7,209 nucleotides of DNA. It comes from Bacteroidota bacterium. GTDB taxonomy: Bacteria; Bacteroidota; Rhodothermia; Rhodothermales; UBA10348. The stretch covers positions 1-7,209 of the forward strand of contig JAQCDI010000129.1 of assembly GCA_027620595.1 (NCBI GenBank). The letters are read 5' to 3'. Positions within the stretch are counted from its first letter, which is position 1. The number at the start of each line of letters is the position of its first letter. The notes below the pieces were generated by a model, which was not told where the DNA came from, ran no database searches, and saw only the letters and a list, made by a program, of their open reading frames with translations. This document shows positions 1 to 5,387 of the stretch, one piece after another. Position numbers and translations under genes: made by a program.

Positions 1-213
1 TCGCCCGAAACCCTGTCCCCGGCCCGGACCAACCCGGCCCGTTTCAGCGCGTCGTGGCGCGTCGTGGTGGACTTCTCGACGTCCCCGCCGCAGGCCCGCG
101 GTATCTACCCGGGTGGGCAGAGCGGCAATCCGTTCTCGACACTCTACGATTCCCACATTCAGAAATTCCTTGATTTTGACTACTATCCGCTCGACCTGAC
201 GATCGGGCAGTAA
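1..213 (+). CDS. Penicillin acylase family hydrolase, C-terminal fragment
   Basis: Reading frame 1 is open from the window edge to a TAA at 211-213, giving the last 70 residues of a protein whose start lies upstream. The segment WRVVVDF followed by YPGGQSGNPFS and then a tyrosine/aspartate-containing tail matches the conserved C-terminal end of the beta chain in penicillin acylase (peptidase S45, Ntn-hydrolase) proteins. Family members are exported, self-cleaving amidases that hydrolyse beta-lactam side chains, N-acyl-homoserine lactones or related amides. The catalytic N-terminal serine of the beta chain is outside the window, so activity and substrate cannot be judged. The gene ends 38 bp before the symporter start with no terminator-like hairpin between, so co-transcription is possible. 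The family call rests on the GGQSGNP block and is fairly secure; the substrate is unknown. Confidence 0.82.
   Translation, partial: SPETLSPARTNPARFSASWRVVVDFSTSPPQARGIYPGGQSGNPFSTLYDSHIQKFLDFDYYPLDLTIGQ
48..67. repeat. Perfect 10-bp tandem duplication inside the acylase gene
   Basis: CGCGTCGTGG occurs twice back to back. The unit is not a multiple of three, so gain or loss of one copy would shift the acylase frame. The protein reads as family-like on both sides of it, so the present frame appears correct. It is probably incidental, arising from GC-rich codons for Trp-Arg-Val-Val-Val. Confidence 0.7.
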
Positions 214-251
214 GCCTCGCCCCCCCCGAACCAATCATCACGACCACACCC

Positions 252-1748
252 ATGGCCGACCAGGATCAACGGTTTTCCAGCAGGCTCGGCCTGCTCCTCA
301 GCGTACTCGGCATTGCCGTCGGAACCGGCAACATCTGGCGCTTTCCGCGCATTGCGGCCACCAACTCGGGCGATGAAGGGGCGGGAGCATTCCTGCTGGC
401 CTGGCTCATCTTCCTGCTGATCTGGTCGGTGCCGCTCATCATTGCCGAATACGCGCTCGGCCGCAAGGGCAGGATGGGCGTTGTCGGAACGATTGCCAAG
501 GTGGCCGGCGAAAAACACGCATGGATGGGGGCTTTCATGGCCTTCGTTGCCACCGCCATCATGTTCTACTATTCGGTCGTGGCGGGCTGGTGCATCTACT
601 ACTTCACGCAGATGGTCGCCAATCCGCTGCCCATCGACGTGGCCTCGGCAACCGCCGTCTGGGAAGGATTCCAGGGCTCCATGCTGCCCATCGTGTTCCA
701 CGGCGTTGCCATGGGCGTGGGCGCCATCATCGTGATCAACGGGATCAAGTCCATCGAGACGGCCAACAAGATCCTGATCCCGTCGCTGTTTGCCATCGTC
801 CTCTTGTCCCTGGTCCGGGCGGTCACGCTCGATGGATCCTTTGATGGCATCTCGTTCCTCTTCACGCCGGATTGGGGCACGCTGTCCAATCCCAAGGTGT
901 GGCTCGAGGCCCTGACACAGAATGCCTGGGACACCGGCGCCGGGTGGGGGATGATCCTCACCTACGGAGCCTACATGCATGCCAAGCACGGCGTGGTCAA
1001 GAATTCTGTGATCACGGGCTTCGGCAACAACCTGGTATCCCTGCTGGCCGCCATCACCATCTTCGGGACCGTGTTCGCCGTGCTGGGCGCCGAAATGTCC
1101 CGTCCGGAGGTCCTCGAGGTGATGCGCACCAGTGGTCCGGCGGCCACGGGTCTGACCTTCATCTGGATGCCGCAGCTCTTCGCCAAAATGGCCTTCGGCA
1201 ACCCTTTGGCCATCCTGTTCTTCCTTGGCCTGGCCTTTGCCGCGTTCAGTTCGCTGATTTCCATGATCGAACTGTCCACCCGCATCTTCGTCGATTTCGG
1301 CATCACGCGCCGCAAGGCCGTGGTCTACATCTGCGGCGTGTCCTTCCTGATGGGGATCCCCTCTGCGGTCAACCTCACGTTCTTCGGCAACCAGGACTTC
1401 GTATGGGGCGTGGCCCTCATGATCTCTGGCGCCTTCATGGCCTACTCGGTCAACAAGTACGGCACTTCGGTTTTCCGGAAAGAGGCGATCGACGACATCG
1501 AAGGGGACTGGAAGGCGGGCGCCACATGGGACTTCATCATGCGCTGGTTGGTACCGGCACAGGCCATCATCCTGCTCGTCTGGTGGCTCTGGCTTTCCGC
1601 CACGGAATACGCGCCGGATACCTGGTTCAATCCGCTCGATCCGTACAGCGTCATGACGGTGCTTGTCCAGTGGGCGGTCGTGATGGGCTTTTTCATCATG
1701 GCCAACAAGTGGATGGTGCGCAAGACGTTGGGTGAGCAGGCGGCATGA
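252..1748 (+). CDS. Neurotransmitter:sodium symporter family (NSS/SNF) transporter
   Basis: This is a 498-residue integral membrane protein with about 12 hydrophobic segments, the LeuT-fold layout of sodium-coupled amino acid transporters in the inner membrane. TM1 carries the family hallmark GNIWRFP (residues 26-32), and G20, A22, V23 and N27 line up with LeuT sodium-site residues of the same number. TM6 holds QNAWDTGAGWG (223-233), TM7 N251 matches LeuT N286, and TM8 has AAFSSL with S333/S334 at the Na2 positions. Compared with LeuT there is a four-residue longer loop after TM1 (GDEGAG, 40-45), Asp227 replaces Thr254, and Thr255 sits where LeuT has Glu290. Known substrates of the family are amino acids and similar amines; the substrate here is unknown. 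The ATG at 252 is chosen because TM1 follows directly; it lacks a Shine-Dalgarno. The stop overlaps the next start (ATGA). Confidence 0.95.
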   Translation: MADQDQRFSSRLGLLLSVLGIAVGTGNIWRFPRIAATNSGDEGAGAFLLAWLIFLLIWSVPLIIAEYALGRKGRMGVVGTIAKVAGEKHAWMGAFMAFVATAIMFYYSVVAGWCIYYFTQMVANPLPIDVASATAVWEGFQGSMLPIVFHGVAMGVGAIIVINGIKSIETANKILIPSLFAIVLLSLVRAVTLDGSFDGISFLFTPDWGTLSNPKVWLEALTQNAWDTGAGWGMILTYGAYMHAKHGVVKNSVITGFGNNLVSLLAAITIFGTVFAVLGAEMSRPEVLEVMRTSGPAATGLTFIWMPQLFAKMAFGNPLAILFFLGLAFAAFSSLISMIELSTRIFVDFGITRRKAVVYICGVSFLMGIPSAVNLTFFGNQDFVWGVALMISGAFMAYSVNKYGTSVFRKEAIDDIEGDWKAGATWDFIMRWLVPAQAIILLVWWLWLSATEYAPDTWFNPLDPYSVMTVLVQWAVVMGFFIMANKWMVRKTLGEQAA

Positions 1749-2242
1749 GTCGAGGGGTACGTGTCCTTTTCGTGTGCCTCGGCAACATCTGTCGCAGTCC
1801 GCTGGCCGAAGGCGTCTTCCGCGATAAGGTCCGCGCAGCCGGGCTCTCGTCGCTGATCGAGATCGATTCAGCGGGGACGGGGGCCTGGCATGTGGGCGAA
1901 CCGCCGGACCGACGCATGGTGGCCACGGCCCGGGGGCACGGCGTGGACCTGTCCGCGCAGCGGGCCCGGCAGTTCGTGGACACGGATCTGGCTGACTATG
2001 ATCACATCCTGGCCATGGACAAGTCCAACCTGCACGACATCCTTTTCCTGGACGAAGGGGAGGACTTCGGGCAGCGCGTCACCCTGTTCCGTCAGTGGGA
2101 CCCCGAGCCGGGCGATTATGAGGTGCCGGACCCGTACTACGGCGGGCCGGAAGGCTTCGAGGAGGTATTCCGCATCGTGGACCGGACGGCCGAGAATCTG
2201 CTCAACGGCCTTGTGGCGCACTACGACCTGACGAAGGACTGA
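1745..2242 (+). CDS. Low-molecular-weight protein tyrosine phosphatase
   Basis: The 165-residue cytoplasmic protein has the LMW-PTP P-loop near the N-terminus: VCLGNICRSP, with nucleophile Cys11 and phosphate-binding Arg17 in the CX5R signature. The general acid is Asp129 in the DPYY motif (129-132), followed by GGPEGFEEVF, as in active family members. Length is normal to slightly long. The enzyme hydrolyses phosphotyrosine. Bacterial relatives such as Wzb dephosphorylate tyrosine kinases controlling capsule or exopolysaccharide export, while others act on protein phosphoarginine or regulatory proteins. The start codon overlaps the symporter stop by ATGA, implying translational coupling. The gene faces the dTDP-sugar operon, which makes a polysaccharide link tempting, but no tyrosine kinase or export gene is in the window. 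Catalytic residues are complete, so activity is likely; the target is unknown. Confidence 0.95.
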   Translation: MSRGVRVLFVCLGNICRSPLAEGVFRDKVRAAGLSSLIEIDSAGTGAWHVGEPPDRRMVATARGHGVDLSAQRARQFVDTDLADYDHILAMDKSNLHDILFLDEGEDFGQRVTLFRQWDPEPGDYEVPDPYYGGPEGFEEVFRIVDRTAENLLNGLVAHYDLTKD

Positions 2243-2277
2243 GGTCTCAGCGGGAGGCCACCTGGTCCAGGAAGGCC
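2239..2277. terminator. Possible weak hairpin region at the convergent gene ends
   Basis: The two converging genes end 4 bp apart, so any terminator must lie inside coding sequence. CTGAGGTCTCAG (2239-2250) is a near-palindrome containing both stop codons. Just beyond, 2256-2277 can pair GGCC/GGCC and CCT/AGG around a GGTCC loop. No T-run follows on either strand, so this is not a standard intrinsic terminator. It could slow polymerase or be chance in GC-rich sequence. Confidence 0.2.
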
Positions 2278-2942
2278 ATCACCACGTCCGTGTCCTCCAG
2301 ATCGGGAAGGAGCAGGTCGGGCCCGTGCGCACGGAGCGTCTCAAGGTCGATGCGACCCGTGGCCACGGCAACCACGGCCATGCCGGCGTGGCGGGAGCAG
2401 CCGATGTCGTGCTCTGTGTCCCCGATGATGACCGCCCGATCCGCCCGTACAGGCTCGAAGCCGTGCGCGCGGGCCCGATCCAGGGCTACGTCAGGCAAGA
2501 GGTTGCGGTTTTCGTGATCGCTTCCGTAGGCGCCGAACGTGAAGTACCCTTCGAGCCCGGCTGCCCGCAGCTTGGCCCACGCCGTGATTTCCAGATTCCC
2601 GGTCACAAGGCCCAAGGGCCGTCCGTAGCGCTCGGTCACGGTGTCGAGCAATCGATGTACGCCGGGCAGGACGGTCATGTGGGAGGGCTGGACCCGGTCC
2701 TCGAAGATCTCGGCGAACGTTTCCAGGCACGCAGGCAGCAGTTCCTGGGCTTCGTCCTCGCTGCAGCCCGATTCCCGCAGGACGTCCCGCATGATGGCCG
2801 GATCGGTGCGGCCCGAGAAGGAAACGGAATCGGAGGATACGGGTCGTCCCACGATGGCGCTCAAGGCTTCGCGGATGGTGCGGCGGCCAACGCCGTCGGA
2901 GAGGAGCAGCGTACCGTCAATGTCGAAAAGCAGGAGAGGCAT
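2247..2942 (-). CDS. HAD superfamily phosphatase, phosphoglycolate phosphatase-like
   Basis: This 231-residue protein has all HAD motifs in order. Motif I is FDIDGTLL with nucleophile Asp7 and acid/base Asp9. Motif II is LVTGN with Thr114. A lysine at about 124 serves as motif III, and GDTEHD (174-179) gives the magnesium-binding acids of motif IV. A helical C1 cap lies between motifs I and II, with SFSGRTDP at 41-48, as in the Gph/PGMB-like subfamily. Such enzymes dephosphorylate small phosphomonoesters, commonly 2-phosphoglycolate from DNA repair, or sugar phosphates; the substrate cannot be read from the sequence. The start overlaps the stop of the upstream RmlC-like gene by one base (TGATG), so it is the last cistron of the rml operon and probably translated by re-initiation. 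It ends 4 bp from the convergent phosphatase gene. The fold is certain; the precise activity is not. Confidence 0.9.
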   Translation of the reverse strand: MPLLLFDIDGTLLLSDGVGRRTIREALSAIVGRPVSSDSVSFSGRTDPAIMRDVLRESGCSEDEAQELLPACLETFAEIFEDRVQPSHMTVLPGVHRLLDTVTERYGRPLGLVTGNLEITAWAKLRAAGLEGYFTFGAYGSDHENRNLLPDVALDRARAHGFEPVRADRAVIIGDTEHDIGCSRHAGMAVVAVATGRIDLETLRAHGPDLLLPDLEDTDVVMAFLDQVASR

Positions 2943-3412
2943 CAGATCTGGAAGGGGGAGTCGGGGTCATCCTCGTGACGGATCTCGTCCACGGGTTCCT
3001 GTTTGCCCTCGCCGGCGTAGAGCGCATCCGGAAAATTGAGCACGTAGGCGTCATCCGGGCCCACGTTTCGGTAGGCGTGCACCACGCCCGGGGGGATGAC
3101 GACGGTCACGGGCCGGTTCGCCCCCACCTGCATACGCATCCGGCGCCCTTCGGAGGGCGAACCGGCCCGCGCGTCCCACATCAGGACCTCGTAGGTACCG
3201 TGGAAGAAGGCAAACCGGTCGGTCTGCGCGCGGTGCTCATGCGGCCCGCGGGCAACGCCGGGATGGGTCACGGAGAGGTAGCCCATGGCAGGATAGGCGC
3301 CGGCCGGGAGTTCGTCGCGGCGGAACAGCTCCGCCAGCCAGCCGCGTTGGTCCGCAAATGCGCGGAAGGGAGTAACCTCAACGCCTGCAATGTCTCCGTC
3401 GATCCAATTCAT
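2942..3412 (-). CDS. RmlC-like cupin, dTDP-4-dehydrorhamnose 3,5-epimerase family (short, atypical)
   Basis: This is a 156-residue cupin in an operon with rmlB and rmlA. Family features are DQRGWLAE (21-28, matching the DERGFF block), RGPHEH (55-60) with His58 at the catalytic His of RmlC, MWDAR (78-82), and IPPGVVHAY (106-114). Canonical RmlC proteins are about 180 residues and have a catalytic Tyr in a LYK motif. Ungapped alignment from IPPG places Leu125 there, followed by NFP. The C-terminal third (LYAGEGKQEPVDEIRHEDD) also departs from the classical form; I recognise it as a recurring short subfamily usually annotated as RmlC. The likely substrate is dTDP-4-keto-6-deoxyglucose made by RmlB, but 3,5-epimerisation is not assured. 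The frame is open upstream to 3505. I chose the ATG at 3412 because it gives ATGA coupling with rmlA and begins at the conserved region. Confidence 0.82.
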   Translation of the reverse strand: MNWIDGDIAGVEVTPFRAFADQRGWLAELFRRDELPAGAYPAMGYLSVTHPGVARGPHEHRAQTDRFAFFHGTYEVLMWDARAGSPSEGRRMRMQVGANRPVTVVIPPGVVHAYRNVGPDDAYVLNFPDALYAGEGKQEPVDEIRHEDDPDSPFQI

Positions 3413-4161
3413 GCGTCCGCCACCCCGGGATGTTCTTCGTAGACCAGATCCCGGGCCAGCCGATTGGCTTCCTCGAGGCCCTCGAACGTGCCCGCATCGC
3501 CCCACCAGGACTGCAGCACACCGTGCGTCAACGTGCCTGCCTGGGCGTAGCGGTTGGAAACATCCGAGATCTCCAGCTCGCCGCGCTGCGAGGGGGAGAG
3601 GGTGCGGATGAAGTCAAAGACGCCCGGCTCGTAGAAGTAGATGCCCACCACCGAATAGGACGACGGTGGCACGGAGGGCTTCTCTATGACCCGTACGATG
3701 CGATCCCCCTGGAATTCTGGGACGCCATAGCGCTCCGGGTCATGGACTTCCTTGAGCAGCACGCGGGCGCCGCCTCCGGCGGCAGTCTGCGCCTCGAAGG
3801 CGGCCACGTGGGCCGTCAGGTCCTCGCCCAGGATGTTGTCTCCGAGCACGACCACGAAGGGATCGTTGCCAACGAAGGTCTCGCACAGCCCGAGGGCCTG
3901 CGCGATGCCGCCGGGTTCGTCCTGCACGCGGTAGGTCAGATCGATGCCCAATCTCGAACCACTGCCCAGCAGGTTCACCACATCGCCCATGTGCTCCGGG
4001 CTCGTCACGAGTACGATGTCCGTGACCCCGGCCCGCCGCAGGCGCAGCAGGGGGTGGTAGATCATTGGGTAGCGGCCAACGGGAAGCAGGTGCTTGTTGG
4101 TGACGCGGGTCAGCGGAAACAGACGGCTGCCGGTGCCACCGGCCAGAACGACGCCCTTCAT
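3409..4161 (-). CDS. rmlA: Glucose-1-phosphate thymidylyltransferase, short form
   Basis: This enzyme couples dTTP and glucose-1-phosphate to give dTDP-glucose, the first committed step of dTDP-sugar synthesis in the cytoplasm. The nucleotidyltransferase loop LAGGTGSRLFPLT (6-18) includes Arg13, with Lys23 in TNKHLLPV. Other family blocks are GGIAQAL (84-90), LGDN (106-109, metal-binding Asp108), DPERYGVPEF (141-150), VIEKP (158-162), GELEISDV (194-201) and WWGDAGT (219-225, Asp222). It is 250 residues, whereas classical RmlA enzymes are about 290, so the C-terminal extension that helps form the allosteric site is missing. The usual YDKPM segment reads GRYPM. The start is 50 bp downstream of the rmlB stop, with no Shine-Dalgarno. 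The stop overlaps the RmlC-like start by 4 bp. Related sugar-phosphate nucleotidyltransferases are the main alternative, but the rmlB neighbour supports this call. Confidence 0.93.
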   Translation of the reverse strand: MKGVVLAGGTGSRLFPLTRVTNKHLLPVGRYPMIYHPLLRLRRAGVTDIVLVTSPEHMGDVVNLLGSGSRLGIDLTYRVQDEPGGIAQALGLCETFVGNDPFVVVLGDNILGEDLTAHVAAFEAQTAAGGGARVLLKEVHDPERYGVPEFQGDRIVRVIEKPSVPPSSYSVVGIYFYEPGVFDFIRTLSPSQRGELEISDVSNRYAQAGTLTHGVLQSWWGDAGTFEGLEEANRLARDLVYEEHPGVADA

Positions 4162-4211
4162 GGAGTATCAGGTTGCGTGATGCGGCAAAATACGACGCTT
4201 CGGTGCAGCAC

Positions 4212-5285
4212 TCAGTTCATTCCTCGTGAACCGTACTGGGTGGCGTAATACGAGCGGTATTCGCCGTCCAGGATGTTCTCCATCCAGCGGATGTGGTCCA
4301 GATACCAACGGACGGTACGCTGGAGGCCCTTTTCGAGGTCGTGCTTCGGCTGCCAGCCCAGCTGCTCCTGGATGGGCGAGCTGTCCAGCGCGTAGCGGAA
4401 GTCATGTCCGGGACGGTCCGTCACGAATCGGATCAAGGGGCGCCTCGTGCCGACCTGTGAGCCGGTCTGCCGGTCCACCTCGTCGAGGAGGCGCTCGACC
4501 AGTTCGAGATTGCTGATTTCCTGGTCCCCGCCGATGAGCCACGTGCTGCCGTTGGGGGCCGAGCGCAGCACCCGGTCGAGCGCCTCGACATGATCCTCCA
4601 CGAACAGCCAGTCCCGCACGTTCTCGCCGCGGCCGTAGACGGGAATCGGTTCGCCCGCCACCGCATTGCGGATCACGAGCGGGATGAGCTTCTCGGGGAA
4701 TTGCCAGGGTCCGTAGTTGTTGGACGTGTTCGTAATGACCACAGGGAGTCCGTACGTGGTTGCAAAGGCGCGCACCAAGTGGTCGGCCGATGCTTTCGAT
4801 GCAGCATAGGGAGAGCGCGGTGCATAGGACGTATCTGCCGTGAAGTGACCTTCGGGGCCGAGCGATCCGAAGACCTCGTCCGTGGAAATGTGATGGAAGC
4901 GGCAGATGTCTTCCGAGCCCTTCCAGGCCGCGCGGGCGGCCTGCATCAGCACGAGCGTACCATGGACATTGGTCCGTACGAAGGCGGTGGGATCGAGGAT
5001 ACTGCGGTCCACGTGGGATTCGGCCGCAAAGTGCACGACCGCATCAAAGCCGTATTCGGCAAACAGCCGGCTGAGCAGGTCCGCGTCCGTCACGTCCCCG
5101 TGCACGAACCGGTAGTTGTCCCGGGCCTCGATATCCGTCAGGTTGGCAAGGTTGCCGGCATACGTGAGGGCGTCGAGGTTCACGAACAGGGTGTCCGCGT
5201 ACCGGGGCACGACGTGGAGGAGGTAATTGGAGCCGATGAAGCCGGCTCCGCCGGTGACCAGGACGGCCGAAGGAGCAAAGGACAT
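4212..5285 (-). CDS. rmlB: dTDP-glucose 4,6-dehydratase
   Basis: The 357-residue extended short-chain dehydrogenase/reductase converts dTDP-glucose to dTDP-4-keto-6-deoxyglucose with bound NAD. The Rossmann motif TGGAGFIGS is at 11-19, Asp38 with LTYAGN (40-45) follows, and HFAAESHVDRSI is at 85-96. The catalytic STDEVFG (134-140) supplies Thr135, Asp136 and Glu137, the dehydratase-specific acid pair. Tyr160 and Lys164 form the YxxxK couple. The substrate-binding blocks NTSNNYGPWQFPEKLIP (186-202) and YGRGENVRDWLFVEDH (217-232) are intact, and length is normal for the family. It is the first gene of the minus-strand operon. The frame stays open far upstream, antisense to polA. I chose the ATG at 5285 because the Rossmann strand begins a few residues later; an in-frame ATG at 5360 would add 25 unconserved residues. 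No Shine-Dalgarno is visible. Confidence 0.97.
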   Translation of the reverse strand: MSFAPSAVLVTGGAGFIGSNYLLHVVPRYADTLFVNLDALTYAGNLANLTDIEARDNYRFVHGDVTDADLLSRLFAEYGFDAVVHFAAESHVDRSILDPTAFVRTNVHGTLVLMQAARAAWKGSEDICRFHHISTDEVFGSLGPEGHFTADTSYAPRSPYAASKASADHLVRAFATTYGLPVVITNTSNNYGPWQFPEKLIPLVIRNAVAGEPIPVYGRGENVRDWLFVEDHVEALDRVLRSAPNGSTWLIGGDQEISNLELVERLLDEVDRQTGSQVGTRRPLIRFVTDRPGHDFRYALDSSPIQEQLGWQPKHDLEKGLQRTVRWYLDHIRWMENILDGEYRSYYATQYGSRGMN

Positions 5286-5387
5286 GGATGCGCTGGATGG
5301 GATTGCGTCCGGTGGCGAACCGTGTAAGACCCATGACGTAAGGTGTTCCTCGCCATCCATCGCCACGTTCCGTTCCCGACGTTCGAT
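5286..5387. promoter_or_regulatory. Divergent intergenic region between rmlB and polA
   Basis: These 102 bp separate the start codons of two genes reading away from each other, so promoters for both the rml operon and polA should lie here or within the neighbouring 5' coding ends. I could not find convincing -35/-10 boxes or the TAnnTTTG type of Bacteroidota -7 element on either strand. ACGTTC occurs at 5365-5370 and 5379-5384, 14 bp apart, just before the polA start. Neither start codon has a Shine-Dalgarno. The assignment is by position only. Confidence 0.45.

Noticed and set aside
183..989. A 268-residue minus-strand open frame opposite the symporter
   Set aside because: It has low-complexity His/Gly/Asp/Arg-rich composition, no domain, and complete overlap with an unmistakable transporter gene.
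2325..2978. A 217-residue plus-strand open frame opposite the HAD phosphatase
   Set aside because: It is a mirror of the HAD gene, which has all four catalytic motifs; the opposing frame shows none.
3413..3505. N-terminal extension of the RmlC-like protein back to an ATG at 3505
   Set aside because: The extra 31 residues are Gly/Arg/Ser-rich, unlike the family, and lie wholly inside the rmlA coding end. The ATG at 3412 gives a normal ATGA coupling.
4162..4211. A TATTTTG on the minus strand between rmlB and rmlA as a Bacteroidota-type internal promoter
   Set aside because: It misses the TAnnTTTG spacing by one base and no TTTG -33 element is at the right distance; a 50-bp gap is ordinary within an operon.
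3430..4248. A 272-residue plus-strand open frame opposite rmlA
   Set aside because: rmlA is clear on the other strand and the translated product has no recognisable motif.
5303..5330. TTGCGT and TAAGAC with 16-bp spacing as a sigma-70 promoter for polA
   Set aside because: Each box matches its consensus at only three of six positions, which is expected by chance in a stretch this size.
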